A stretch of DNA of 19,136 bases from JBFWNZ01 sp050250795 (GCA_050250795.1 JBFWNZ010000030.1:1-19136), one strand, 5' to 3'. Shown: positions 1 through 7,881, counted from the first letter of the stretch. The notes: generated by a model from the letters alone, not told the origin. Numbers and translations: made by a program.

Positions 1-1046
1 TTGACCCAGCCGACAGTGTAGAGCCCCGGCTCCACGCGCCCATCCTTGGTCACGATGGTTCCGGCACGCGTATCGAAGGGAACCCCTTCAAGCGGCATGC
101 CCTGATAACCGATCGCCGCAATGACCAGCCCACAGGGGATATCGAAACGCTCGCCCGAATCCACAACCCGTCCCGCTTCGATCCGGGTGCGTTCGAAACG
201 CACCCCCTCGACCGTCGCGCCGCCCAGCACCTCGACCGGCTTGGCATTGAAGACGAAATGGACCCGCTTCGGACGCCCGGCCGGGTCCATGGTCGTGAAC
301 TCTCGCAGCGTGGCGAGGTTCTTCTCCTTGAGCCGACGGTCGCGGTCGTCCATCTCGCCGGTCACTTCGTCGGGCAGCTGCGCCGCATCCACCACCGGAG
401 CGGCGGCGTCCAACTGTCCCATCTCGCGCAGTTCGACATTGGTGAACTTCGCTTCCACGGGCCCGCGGCGACCGACCATGTAGATGTCGCGGATGGGTGC
501 CGCCTCGATGGCGTCGGCGGCGTAGTCGACCAGATCGGTCGTGGCCATCTCGGCACGCGTCTTGGCCAGCACGCGCGCGCAGTCCACGGCCACATTGCCG
601 TTGCCGATGACGACCACCGAGCCGGTGTCCAGATTCGGCGCCAGATCGCGGAAATCGGGATGGCCGTTATACCAGCCGACAAAGGCTGCCGCCCCGACCA
701 CGCCGGCCTTGTCCTCGCCGGGAACGCCCAGCTTGCGGTCGGTCGGCGACCCGATGGCCAGCACCACCGCGTCGTACATGCCGCGCAGTTCCTCAAGCGT
801 CACATCCCGGCCGAGTTCGACATTGCCGTAGAAGCGCACGCTGGGATGCAGGGCCGACCGTTCATAGGCACGGGCCACATTCTTCGTTTTCTGGTGATCG
901 GGCGCCACGCCGCCGCGGATCAGTCCGAACGGCGTCGGCAGACGGTCGATCACGTCGATGCGATAGTCGCGCCCAGATTTGATCAGCGCATCCACTGTGT
1001 AGAACCCGCTGGGCCCGGATCCTACGACGGCTACGGTCACCGGCAT
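1..1046 (-). CDS. Ferredoxin-NADP+ reductase, FprA/adrenodoxin reductase-like (3' end cut by window edge)
   Basis: Flavoprotein expected to pass electrons between NADP(H) and a ferredoxin in the cytoplasm. About 348 residues are visible, and the frame is open to base 1, so the C-terminus lies outside the window. The ATG at 1046 is followed by an FAD-binding GSGPSGFY motif (residues 9-16), then PFGLIRGGVAPDH (about 39-51), an NADP-binding GNGNVAVD (148-155) and VGRRGPVEAKFTNVELRE, which I know as typical of FprA/adrenodoxin-reductase-type enzymes. The visible end reads LYTVGWV, the start of the conserved GW(V/A)KRGP region near the C-terminus. Family members are about 440-460 residues, so roughly 100 are missing. 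AAGGGAG lies 10 bases before the start. The neighbouring usg gene is on the same strand 124 bases upstream. It could instead be annotated as a glutamate synthase small-subunit-like protein, but the GRRGP...FT...ELRE block argues for FprA. Confidence 0.9.
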   Translation of the reverse strand, partial: MPVTVAVVGSGPSGFYTVDALIKSGRDYRIDVIDRLPTPFGLIRGGVAPDHQKTKNVARAYERSALHPSVRFYGNVELGRDVTLEELRGMYDAVVLAIGSPTDRKLGVPGEDKAGVVGAAAFVGWYNGHPDFRDLAPNLDTGSVVVIGNGNVAVDCARVLAKTRAEMATTDLVDYAADAIEAAPIRDIYMVGRRGPVEAKFTNVELREMGQLDAAAPVVDAAQLPDEVTGEMDDRDRRLKEKNLATLREFTTMDPAGRPKRVHFVFNAKPVEVLGGATVEGVRFERTRIEAGRVVDSGERFDIPCGLVIAAIGYQGMPLEGVPFDTRAGTIVTKDGRVEPGLYTVGWV

Positions 1047-1170
1047 CTGGCGTCCGCTCCCTTATGTTTTCCCGCTCGCAAATTTTGCCGCGCACGGTAG
1101 CCAAAGGAGACGCCAACGCCAAGACAATGATTGCCGTGGCCGGCCGATTTGTCCGGACCGTGTGCGACAG

Positions 1171-1434
1171 CTAGTGCAGGCGCAGTTCGCGCCCCACATA
1201 ACGCAGTTCAGCCACGGAGATCAGTTCGCGATTGGCGACGCGGACCGAGCGGATCGGCGCCTGTATGTTCCGCTTCCAGAACGCCACGAACCGCATCAGC
1301 CGCGGATAGTCCGGGGCGACATCGAGGAACTGCCAGGTGAAGGTCTGCAACAGGTCTGGAAAGTCGGGGAGTTCGTAGAGCACCTCGGCCGTCGTCAGCC
1401 GATGGTTCCGAAGCTGCAAGTCCAGGTCGTGCAT
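1171..1434 (-). CDS. usg: Usg family protein
   Basis: Small protein of 87 residues matching the Usg-like family, known mainly from Alphaproteobacteria and often found near tryptophan genes; its function is unknown. Recognisable blocks are YRLTTAE-like HRLTTAEVLYELPDFPDLLQ, then W-Q-x-x-D-x-APD-x-P near residues 34-44, then IRSVRVANRELISVAELR and a C-terminal LRLH. I chose the ATG at 1434 because GGAG lies six bases before it. A TTG at 1458 would add eight residues (VSTTERA) without a ribosome site. No trp gene is visible here, so the usual neighbourhood is absent. The 100 bases upstream are AT-rich and hold a likely promoter. Confidence 0.85.
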   Translation of the reverse strand: MHDLDLQLRNHRLTTAEVLYELPDFPDLLQTFTWQFLDVAPDYPRLMRFVAFWKRNIQAPIRSVRVANRELISVAELRYVGRELRLH

Positions 1435-1509
1435 CGCGCGCTCCGTCGTCGAGACCAATTAATATGACAACGATGCGGAGCATCCTGCGGATGCGCAACA
1501 AAATATTTA

Positions 1510-1539
1510 ATTATATCAGCCTTTTAGCAGCCGATTCAG
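1510..1539 (-). promoter_or_regulatory. Candidate promoter of usg
   Basis: A perfect TATAAT lies on the minus strand (1515 to 1510), with CTGAAT (1539 to 1534) 18 bases upstream as a weak -35. It sits in the only AT-rich stretch of the left region (about 1459-1535). The predicted leader holds a 6-bp hairpin, GCATCC/GGATGC with a 3-base loop, at 1480-1494. Only the -10 is a strong match. Confidence 0.35.
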
Positions 1540-1557
1540 GCGAGTGCTGACAACCGG

Positions 1558-2067
1558 TCAGTCGGCGATCCGGCGCTGCCCTTCCAGGCGCCCCAGAACC
1601 ACGAGCGCCCGTCCGTTTGCCTCGACGCCGTCAAGATCGCCCCGCCCCATATCCCGGGCATGGCGGGACTGGAACTCCGCCAGCAGATTGCGCTCCGCGT
1701 CCTCTCCCTGCGGCACGCCAGAGAGGTCCTGGGGCGTGTCGATACCGCGCATGAGAATCTGGCGGTCGCGCGCCGAGATCGCGCCGCCGTCATGCAGGAC
1801 GGCCGTCATCTGATGCGCCTGAGCGGCGGTGATGCGACGCGGGTTGAAGTTCGCCGCCGCAAAGCGAAAGACGGCCTCGGAACTGATCGCGACCGTGTCC
1901 TGGCGGTCCGACCACGGATTGCTCTCCGACTCGGCTGCCTGGGGCTGCGCACGGGTGGGCGCAACCGGCGAAGCCTTCGCGGGGCCGCGCAGATCGGCCG
2001 GTTCGGTATCGACGAACCGCTGCAACACACTGGCTAGCCTGTCGAGCTTCAACACGTCGGCACGCAT
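1558..2067 (-). CDS. Conserved-looking hypothetical protein
   Basis: A 169-residue protein I do not recognise. The N-terminal 55 residues are rich in Pro, Ala and Gln and look disordered. The middle (about 56-105) is compact and more conserved-looking: DTVAISSEAVFRFAAANFNP, then RRITAAQAHQMTAVLHDGGAISARD. The phrase 'T-A-x-x-A-x-x-M-T-x-x-L-x-D-x-GAIS' resembles a short helical module seen in uncharacterised alphaproteobacterial proteins, but I cannot name a family. There is no signal peptide or membrane segment. The frame stays open upstream to 2424, but that part is low-complexity Arg/Ser/Cys sequence antisense to the MarR gene, so I start at the ATG at 2067. It is divergent from the MarR gene, with an inverted repeat just upstream that could be an operator. 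Confidence 0.6.
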   Translation of the reverse strand: MRADVLKLDRLASVLQRFVDTEPADLRGPAKASPVAPTRAQPQAAESESNPWSDRQDTVAISSEAVFRFAAANFNPRRITAAQAHQMTAVLHDGGAISARDRQILMRGIDTPQDLSGVPQGEDAERNLLAEFQSRHARDMGRGDLDGVEANGRALVVLGRLEGQRRIAD

Positions 2068-2077
2068 CCCTGGCGAT

Positions 2078-2094
2078 AGACACGATGGGTGTCT
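2078..2094. promoter_or_regulatory. 17-bp inverted repeat between divergent genes, possible operator
   Basis: AGACAC and GTGTCT flank a 5-base centre (gatgg). The repeat lies 10 bases upstream of the 2067 start and in the 199-bp gap between a hypothetical gene and a divergent MarR gene. Length and placement fit a MarR-type operator. The same bases could also form a hairpin in the leader of the minus-strand gene. Confidence 0.3.
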
Positions 2095-2232
2095 CCGCAG
2101 ATTCCGTGCCAATCCGGGACCGATTGGATTCAATGAAGGAATCGAACCGGTGTCGTTGAAATCTATCGTCAGAGTCGAAAATCCTGCCGCCGACGCGGCA
2201 AGAATCGCCGCCCCGGCATGAGCCGATGCGTT

Positions 2233-2261
2233 ATCCTTGCGCCATGAACATCGGCAAGGAT
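2233..2261 (+). promoter_or_regulatory. Inverted repeat that includes the marR ribosome-binding site
   Basis: ATCCTTGC (2233-2240) is the perfect reverse complement of GCAAGGAT (2254-2261), with 13 bases between them. The right arm contains the AAGGA Shine-Dalgarno (2256-2260) of the gene starting at 2267. As RNA, the stem would hide the ribosome site. As DNA, it could be a widely spaced operator. The repeat is exact; its function is inferred. Confidence 0.4.
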
Positions 2262-2266
2262 CGGCC

Positions 2267-2758
2267 ATGGCAGCGGATGCACAGGACGACACGCGCGGCG
2301 GACCGGCGGACGGAACCGGCTTCCTTGTCTGGCGCGTCGCCAATCTCTGGCAGAAGCAGCAGCGCCGCGCCCTGGACGCCGCGGGCCTGACGCCCGTGCA
2401 GTATCTGCTGCTCGCCGGGCTCACGGACCTGACCGAACGGGCCGCCGGACCGATTACCCAAGCCGCGCTCGCACAGCACTGCCGAACCGATCCGATGATG
2501 ACGTCGCAGGTTCTGCGGGCCCTGGCCGATGGCGGCTTGATCCGACGGCGCGCACATCGTGGCGACGGCCGCGCAATGGCGCTGGTTCCGACCGCATCCG
2601 GACGCGCGAAAGCACGTTCCGCGAGAGACGCCGTGCGGGCCGCCGATGCGGATTTCTTTGCCCGCCTTGGCGAGGAGGAGACCCTGTTCGCCGACGTGCT
2701 GCGCCTGCTGGCCGGAGAGCGGCCGCGCCGCCGCGTGAAAGCCGGGCGGCGGTCGTAG
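2267..2758 (+). CDS. MarR family transcriptional regulator
   Basis: A 163-residue winged helix-turn-helix regulator, expected to bind DNA as a dimer and often to respond to small molecules. An N-terminal dimerisation helix (FLVWRVANLWQKQQRRAL, about 19-36) is followed by LTPVQYLLLAGL. The DNA-binding unit ITQAALAQHCRTDPMMTSQVLRALADGGLI spans about 63-92. The wing RRRAHRGDGRAMALVPTASGRA keeps the D-x-R turn typical of MarR proteins. The C-terminal tail is Arg-rich (RPRRRVKAGRRS). The ATG at 2267 is preferred because AAGGA lies six bases upstream; a TTG at 2237 would add ten residues. The gene is divergent from the 1558-2067 gene, which is therefore the most likely target besides itself. Its stop lies only 12 bases from that of the convergent TerB-like gene. 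Confidence 0.9.
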   Translation: MAADAQDDTRGGPADGTGFLVWRVANLWQKQQRRALDAAGLTPVQYLLLAGLTDLTERAAGPITQAALAQHCRTDPMMTSQVLRALADGGLIRRRAHRGDGRAMALVPTASGRAKARSARDAVRAADADFFARLGEEETLFADVLRLLAGERPRRRVKAGRRS

Positions 2759-2770
2759 CGCCGGCCACCG

Positions 2771-3175
2771 CTACATCGTGGCCAGACGGGCCCGCGCGCC
2801 GCGTTCGATGCCGGCTGCGATCAGCCGGTCGATCTCAAGGCGGTGGCGCATCAGTTCCAGAATCCGAAGCTCCTCCTGGCTGGCATGCCGGTCGGCCGCC
2901 GCAACCTCCACCGCCAGCGCGTAAGCCGTCTCGTGCAGGCGATCGGGCATGCTGTCGCGGATGATCGCCAGAAGCCGGTCGAGCCCATCCTCGTCCGCTA
3001 GCACATCGGCGCAGCGTGCCGCCACCGCCGGCAGCTTCTCTTCGTCGAAATCCTCGAAGATCGGAAGCCGGTGCACCAGGAAGCCGATGGTCGCCAGTTC
3101 GGGATCGGTCATGCTGCGATCGGCCGCGGCCACCATGACCATGGCGTAGATGAGCGCTTCATGGGTGCTGACCAT
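2771..3175 (-). CDS. TerB-like (tellurite resistance B family) protein
   Basis: A 134-residue, all-helical protein of the TerB-like fold. Two matching repeats, VAAADRSMTDPELATIGFLV (about 15-34) and VAAADRHASQEELRILELM (about 92-110), each carry the A-A-D-x-x-x-x-x-x-E/EL pattern of this family. In TerB itself this region binds metal ions. Cytoplasmic; no membrane segment. I start at the ATG at 3175, which has GAAGGAG upstream. That ribosome site lies inside the last codons of the helicase gene, whose stop ends four bases before this start, so the two are probably translationally coupled. Proteins of this kind are often called tellurite resistance proteins, but nothing else from a ter cluster is present. 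A role linked to DNA repair is an inference from the helicase partner. Confidence 0.85.
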   Translation of the reverse strand: MVSTHEALIYAMVMVAAADRSMTDPELATIGFLVHRLPIFEDFDEEKLPAVAARCADVLADEDGLDRLLAIIRDSMPDRLHETAYALAVEVAAADRHASQEELRILELMRHRLEIDRLIAAGIERGARARLATM

Positions 3176-3179
3176 CGTC

Positions 3180-6020
3180 TTATTCTCCTTCGGTTTCCGC
3201 ATCCGCACGCGGCGGCGACTTTAGTGCGCCTCCCGTCCCCACGGTCAAGCGTTCTGCGTGAGGTAGCGGGTCGGACGCAAAAAATTCCCGCATCGCCGCG
3301 ACGGCCTCGGCCAAGCCCACCCGCTGGGCGACCACGCCATCGGGAAAGGCACCCAGCAGCCGCGACGGCAGCATCGGGTCGAGCATCACGAACACCCCGC
3401 GGTCGCCCGCGCGCCGCACCAGCCGACCATAGGCCTGTTTCAGGCGCAGGCGGGTCAGCGAGTCGTCGAATCCGCGCGCACCGAACGCGGCGCGGCGCGC
3501 GCGGTGCAGGATCGTCGGGCGCGGCCAGGGCACGCGGTCGAACACGATCAGGCGCAGGCTCTCGCCCGGCACGTCGACCCCGTCGCGCACCGCGTCGGTC
3601 CCCAGCAGGCAGGCGTCGCGCTCAGCCCGAAAGATATCGATCAAGGTGGCAAGATTGAGTGCATCGACATGTTGCGCGTAGAGCGGAAGGCCGGCGCGGT
3701 CGAGATCGCGGGCGATACGCCCATGCACGGCACGCAGCCGCGTGATCGCCGTGAACAGGCCGAGGGCGCCGCCGCCGGAGGCCTGAAACAAGGCGCGATA
3801 CGCGGATGCCACCTGCCCCAGATCGTCCTTGCGCACATCGTTGACGATGAAGACGCGGGTCTGTTCCGCATAGTCGAAGGGTGACGGCACGGCCGCCCGG
3901 ATCGCCGGCGCCGGCAGATGTTGCGCCCCGGTTCGCGTCTCGGCCAGCCGCCAGTCCGCCTCGACCTCGCCCGATCCGTCGCGAAGGGTGGCGGAGGTTA
4001 TAGCCATGCCGTGGGCGGCCGAGGCGAAGACCTCGGCGAAAGGCCGCGTCGGATCGATCCAGTGGCGATGCATGCCGATGTCAACGTCGCGGCCCTCGAT
4101 TCGATCCACAGCGAACCAGTCCACAAACGCGGGCGGGGTCGGCGCAGGCAGTTCCGCGAGCATGTCGCGCCAGCTTCGCAAGGTCTCCTCACCGCGATAC
4201 TGGAGCGCGCGCGCCGTGGATTCGATGCGGATGCGCGTCGGCGTGTCCATATCCGCCGCTTCCTCCTCCAGCCGCGCCGACAGCCGTTCCCGGAACTGCC
4301 GGATCGGCCGCTCCAGCCGGCCCAGGGCCGCTTCCAGAGCCGCCGCCGCATCGATCAGCCCCGGCACCGGATCGGCGATATCCGATTCCAGTGCATACGG
4401 GCTGCCGGAATCGGAGCTGCGGGCATAGACCTGGGTCCGCACCCTGGCGAGGAAGGTCTCCGCCGCACCGCGCGGCCGGTCCTCGGCGCAGCGCTGATGC
4501 CAGCCCTCGTCGGGCAGTACGGCGGACGCATCGAGGATTGCCTCCAACGCGTCGATCAGCGCCGGATCGCCGTTCAGCAGGTCCTCAACGCGCCGTTTCA
4601 GCCCGCGCGCCCGGCTGCGGCCGCGCCCCTCGTTGCCGCGCAGCCAGCGCCGCAGCTCCGACGCCTCGCGACCCGACAGATGCGCCGAAAAGGCGCTGTC
4701 CGCCGCGTCGAAGACATGATGCCCCTCGTCGAACACGAACCGCGTCGGGCCGCCGGATTCGCTACCCTCGAACAGGCCGCGCGCCGCCTGGATCATCACC
4801 AGCGCGTGATTGGCGACCACAAGCTCGGCCCGGCGCGCCCGACGGATGCCCCGCTCGATATAGCAGCGCGAATAATGCGCGCAGGCCGCGAAGATGCACT
4901 CGCCCCGGCGGTCGGCGAGGCCGACGGTCGCGGCGGGGCCGAGCAGATCGACCAGCCAGGACGGAAAATCGCCGCCGGTCATGTCGCCGTCGCGGCTGCG
5001 CGCCGCCCAGCGCGCCATCAGGCCGAGCGGCACCGCATCGCTGCGCCGCACCGCGACGGCGCGCACCGCCTCTTCCATATTCAGCAGGCAGAAATAGTTC
5101 TCGCGGCCCTTGCGCAGGACCACCCGCGTCGCCTTGACCGCCGGATCGGGATAGAGCCGGTCCAGTTCGCGGTCGATCTGATGCTGCAGGGCGCGGGTAT
5201 AGGTGGACAGCCAGACCGGCGCCTCGTTCTTCTCGGCCCAGAGGCTGGCCGGCGCGATATAGCCGAGAGTCTTGCCGACGCCGGTCCCGGCTTCGGCCAG
5301 CACCACATGCGGAATACCCGCGGCATCGCGCGGCGCGAAGGCGGCCGTCATGGCAGAGGCGTAGTCCGCCTGGCTGGGCCGCGGCTCGGCCGTCGCGCCA
5401 AGCAGTTCCGCCAGACGGGCACGCGCCTCGTCGGGACGCACGGGGGCGCTGCCTGCCGGCGGCGGCGGTGCATGCTCGGACCATTCCGGCAGCTGGCGCC
5501 ACACATCCAGGCCGCTGCCCGGCGCCGTCATACGGCCCGCGGGGTCCTCGCCGAGCGCCGCCAGGACCGCCGGCGCCCAGGGCCAGCCGCCCTGCCCCAT
5601 CGCCCAGGCCACCGGCCGCGCGCCGCGCGCCGCCCGGTCCGTTCCCAGCGCCCGCAGCAGCGCCACCGCCGCACCGGGCAGGGTCTCTGCCGCCGCCGCA
5701 AGATCGTCCGGCAGCGGCAGGCCCAGCGCCTCGGCCAGCCCGTGCGGCGTCGGCACGCAGAACCGCGCCGGATGGACAAAGGCAAAGAGCTCCAGCAGAT
5801 CGAGCGCCCGGAACGGCGCGATGTCGAGCCGCCGGGCCAGGGCGGGCGCGTGACAGACGAAGGGCACGGCGCCCGCACGGATACGCGCCGCGACCGCGGC
5901 CGGGCCGGCATCGTCGATCTCGCCATCCGGCGACAGCCACACGGCGGCGGAGACACCCACCGCGAGGGCCGGCGCCTCGGGCAGGAAGATGCGGGGAGAA
6001 CCGTCCATCGGCCGCATCAT
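3180..6020 (-). CDS. DinG/XPD-family iron-sulphur ATP-dependent DNA helicase
   Basis: About 946 residues; superfamily 2 helicase of the COG1199 (DinG) group, expected to unwind DNA 5' to 3' during repair or at R-loops. Numbering from the ATG at 6020: Walker A EAGTGVGKT at about 243-251, ANHALV at 403-408, DEGH box at 431-434, ITSATL at 674-679, and the arginine-finger block QAYGRLVRR at 862-870. Four cysteines (about 311, 375, 380, 386) sit between Walker A and DEGH, as in XPD/DinG proteins with a 4Fe-4S cluster. The extra 190-residue N-terminal domain is Pro/Ala-rich with FVCHAPALARRL and LDLLELFAFVHPARFC blocks and may be a degenerate exonuclease-like domain. Starts possible at GTG 6026 and ATG 6020, 6017 and 6008; ribosome sites are weak at all. 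It is followed by the coupled TerB-like gene and is divergent from lysK. Confidence 0.9.
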   Translation of the reverse strand: MMRPMDGSPRIFLPEAPALAVGVSAAVWLSPDGEIDDAGPAAVAARIRAGAVPFVCHAPALARRLDIAPFRALDLLELFAFVHPARFCVPTPHGLAEALGLPLPDDLAAAAETLPGAAVALLRALGTDRAARGARPVAWAMGQGGWPWAPAVLAALGEDPAGRMTAPGSGLDVWRQLPEWSEHAPPPPAGSAPVRPDEARARLAELLGATAEPRPSQADYASAMTAAFAPRDAAGIPHVVLAEAGTGVGKTLGYIAPASLWAEKNEAPVWLSTYTRALQHQIDRELDRLYPDPAVKATRVVLRKGRENYFCLLNMEEAVRAVAVRRSDAVPLGLMARWAARSRDGDMTGGDFPSWLVDLLGPAATVGLADRRGECIFAACAHYSRCYIERGIRRARRAELVVANHALVMIQAARGLFEGSESGGPTRFVFDEGHHVFDAADSAFSAHLSGREASELRRWLRGNEGRGRSRARGLKRRVEDLLNGDPALIDALEAILDASAVLPDEGWHQRCAEDRPRGAAETFLARVRTQVYARSSDSGSPYALESDIADPVPGLIDAAAALEAALGRLERPIRQFRERLSARLEEEAADMDTPTRIRIESTARALQYRGEETLRSWRDMLAELPAPTPPAFVDWFAVDRIEGRDVDIGMHRHWIDPTRPFAEVFASAAHGMAITSATLRDGSGEVEADWRLAETRTGAQHLPAPAIRAAVPSPFDYAEQTRVFIVNDVRKDDLGQVASAYRALFQASGGGALGLFTAITRLRAVHGRIARDLDRAGLPLYAQHVDALNLATLIDIFRAERDACLLGTDAVRDGVDVPGESLRLIVFDRVPWPRPTILHRARRAAFGARGFDDSLTRLRLKQAYGRLVRRAGDRGVFVMLDPMLPSRLLGAFPDGVVAQRVGLAEAVAAMREFFASDPLPHAERLTVGTGGALKSPPRADAETEGE

Positions 6021-6058
6021 AGCCACGCCCGGCGGCAGTTGCGAACCGGCCGTCGCGG

Positions 6059-6087
6059 TTGACGCACAGGGGCGCCGCGCCTAGTGT
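6059..6087 (+). promoter_or_regulatory. Candidate lysK promoter
   Basis: TTGACG (6059-6064) and TAGTGT (6082-6087) are separated by 17 bases in the 101-bp gap between the divergent helicase and lysK genes. The -35 is good and the -10 matches three of six positions. The leader would be about 28 bases, with AAGG just before the lysK start. Confidence 0.4.
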
Positions 6088-6121
6088 CCGGCCGCATCGG
6101 AAAGGCCGGAAAGGCAAGGCG

Positions 6122-7705
6122 ATGAGCGGCATTCGAGAGTTGGCGGAGACGGCGAAGGCATGGCCTTTCGAAGAGGCCCGTCGGCTGCTGAAGCGCTATG
6201 GCGGCAAGGCACCCGAGAAAGGCTATGTGCTGTTCGAGACCGGCTACGGTCCCTCCGGCCTGCCGCATATCGGTACCTTCGGCGAGGTGATGCGCACCAC
6301 CATGGTGCGTCAGGCCTTCACCCGCCTGTCGGACATCCCGACCCGATTGATCGCGTTCTCCGACGACATGGACGGGCTGCGCAAGGTGCCCGACAACGTG
6401 CCGAACAAGGATCTGCTGGCGCAGCATCTGCACAAGCCGCTGACCCAGGTGCCCGACCCGTTCGGGACCCATCCCAGCTTCGGCGCGCACAACAACGCGC
6501 GGCTCTGCGCCTTCCTGGACGCGTTCGGCTTCGAGTACGAATTCGTCAGCGCCACCGACTGCTACACCGCCGGCCGCTTCGATGCGGCGCTGCTGCGCGT
6601 GCTGGAATGCTACGACGCGGTGATGGAGATCATGCTGCCGACCCTGCGCGAGGAGCGCCGGCGCAGCTACAGCCCGTTCCTGCCGATCTGTCCCGAGACG
6701 GGCCATGTGCTGCAGGTGCCGCTGGTCGCGACCGACCCCAAGGCCGGCACCATCGTCTATGAGCGCGCGGACGGGGTGCGGGTGGAGACGCCGGTCACGG
6801 GCGGGCGCTGCAAACTGCAATGGAAGCCCGACTGGGCGATGCGCTGGTACGCGCTGGGCGTCGATTACGAGATGTCGGGCAAGGACCTGATCGATTCGGT
6901 GACGCAGTCCAGCCGCATCTGCCGCGCGCTGGGCGGCCGGATGCCCGAGACCTTCACCTATGAGCTGTTCCTGGACGAGCGCGGCGAGAAGATCTCCAAG
7001 TCCAAGGGCAACGGCCTGACCATCGAGGACTGGCTGACCTATGCGCCCAAGGAAAGCCTGGCGCTGTTCATGTTCCAGAAGCCGAAGGCGGCGAAGCGGC
7101 TGTATTTCGACGTGATCCCCAAGGCGGTCGACGAATACATGGCCTTTGTCGCCGCCTTCCCCGGCGAGACCGCCGAACGGCAGGTGGAGAACCCGGTCTG
7201 GCATATCCATGACGGCAATCCGCCGGCCGAGACCGCGCCGATCCCCTTCGCGATGCTGCTGAACCTGGCCAGCGTCTGCAACGCCGAGGACAAGGCTGTG
7301 CTGTGGGGCTTCATCGCCCGCTACGTTCCCGGAGCGACGCCCGAGACCCAGCCGCTGCTGGACGCGCTGGCCCAGCATGCCGTGCGCTACTACCGCGATT
7401 TCGTGAAGCCGGCGAAAGGCTATCGGGCGCCGGACGACCGCGAGCGCGCGGCGCTGGGCGACCTGACCGCGATGCTGCGCGCGCTGCCGGCCGGCACCTC
7501 GGCCGAGGACATCCAGAACGAGGTCTACGAGGTCGGCAAACGGCACGGCTTCGAGAATCTGCGCGACTGGTTCCGGAGCCTGTACGAGGTGCTTCTGGGA
7601 CAGGAGCAGGGGCCGCGGATGGGCTCTTTCATCGCGCTCTACGGCGTGGCCGAGACCGTGACCCTGATCGAGCGAGCGCTGGCGGGCGAGGATCTGGCCG
7701 CCTGA
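6122..7705 (+). CDS. lysK: Lysyl-tRNA synthetase, class I
   Basis: A 527-residue enzyme that charges tRNA-Lys with lysine in the cytoplasm. It has the Rossmann-fold signatures of class I, not the class II LysS type: HIGTF at residues 49-53 (HIGH motif) and KISKSKGN at 290-297 (KMSKS motif). In between are AFSDDMDGLRKVPDNVPN and PFGTHPSFGAHNNARL, which I know from archaeal and alphaproteobacterial class I enzymes. SGKDLIDS near 252-259 is also typical. Length fits the family. I chose the ATG at 6122, with AAGG six to nine bases upstream; an in-frame extension to 6059 would add an Arg/Lys-rich stretch and has no ribosome site. Class I LysRS is the usual form in Alphaproteobacteria and supports the taxonomic reading. 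The 3' end is overlapped by a possible small gene on the other strand. Confidence 0.95.
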   Translation: MSGIRELAETAKAWPFEEARRLLKRYGGKAPEKGYVLFETGYGPSGLPHIGTFGEVMRTTMVRQAFTRLSDIPTRLIAFSDDMDGLRKVPDNVPNKDLLAQHLHKPLTQVPDPFGTHPSFGAHNNARLCAFLDAFGFEYEFVSATDCYTAGRFDAALLRVLECYDAVMEIMLPTLREERRRSYSPFLPICPETGHVLQVPLVATDPKAGTIVYERADGVRVETPVTGGRCKLQWKPDWAMRWYALGVDYEMSGKDLIDSVTQSSRICRALGGRMPETFTYELFLDERGEKISKSKGNGLTIEDWLTYAPKESLALFMFQKPKAAKRLYFDVIPKAVDEYMAFVAAFPGETAERQVENPVWHIHDGNPPAETAPIPFAMLLNLASVCNAEDKAVLWGFIARYVPGATPETQPLLDALAQHAVRYYRDFVKPAKGYRAPDDRERAALGDLTAMLRALPAGTSAEDIQNEVYEVGKRHGFENLRDWFRSLYEVLLGQEQGPRMGSFIALYGVAETVTLIERALAGEDLAA

Positions 7706-7881
7706 ACGGCCGCCAGCCCGCTGGCCCTGCATTCCAGCAGATCGCGCGCCAGCACCGCCAGTTGGGGCGACCGCAGCGGATCGCGGCTGCGCCGCCGATG
7801 CGCCGCCAGGGCCCGCACCGCCCGGCAGGCCATCCGGTCGATCATTCCAACCGCGACCGAGGCCCATTCGGCCGCGGACAT
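7639..7881 (-). CDS. Possible small hypothetical protein overlapping the lysK 3' end
   Basis: An 80-residue frame from the ATG at 7881 that I do not recognise. WASVAVGMIDRMACRAVRALAAHRRR and RSPQLAVLARDLLECRASGLAAVQA read like two amphipathic helices. Codons outside the lysK overlap are strongly GC3-biased, as in neighbouring real genes. It lies just downstream of the S24 regulator gene on the same strand. The frame extends back to a GTG at 7968, two bases after that gene's stop (109 residues), but TAGGAG abuts that GTG with no spacing, so the start is unresolved. The last 67 bases overlap the end of lysK on the opposite strand, which is unusual and lowers confidence. The alternative is that 7706-7970 is just a spacer. 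Confidence 0.4.
   Translation of the reverse strand: MSAAEWASVAVGMIDRMACRAVRALAAHRRRSRDPLRSPQLAVLARDLLECRASGLAAVQAARSSPASARSIRVTVSATP

Noticed and set aside
2110..2170. tRNA-like T-loop (GGTTCGATTCC on the minus strand, 2138-2148)
   Set aside because: The five bases on each side of the loop do not pair, and no acceptor, D or anticodon arm can be built around it.
2755..2774. GTAGCG/CGCTAC hairpin between convergent MarR and TerB-like genes as a bidirectional terminator
   Set aside because: Only a 6-bp stem with no T-run on either strand; too weak to call.
3918..6062. 714-codon open frame on the + strand, antisense to the helicase
   Set aside because: Its composition (Arg/His/Gln/Pro-rich, no domain pattern) is what a GC-rich gene gives on its opposite strand; the helicase motifs on the minus strand are unambiguous.
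6017..7867. 616-codon minus-strand frame across lysK
   Set aside because: Antisense shadow of lysK; low-complexity Gly/Arg/His/Gln sequence with no recognisable motif.
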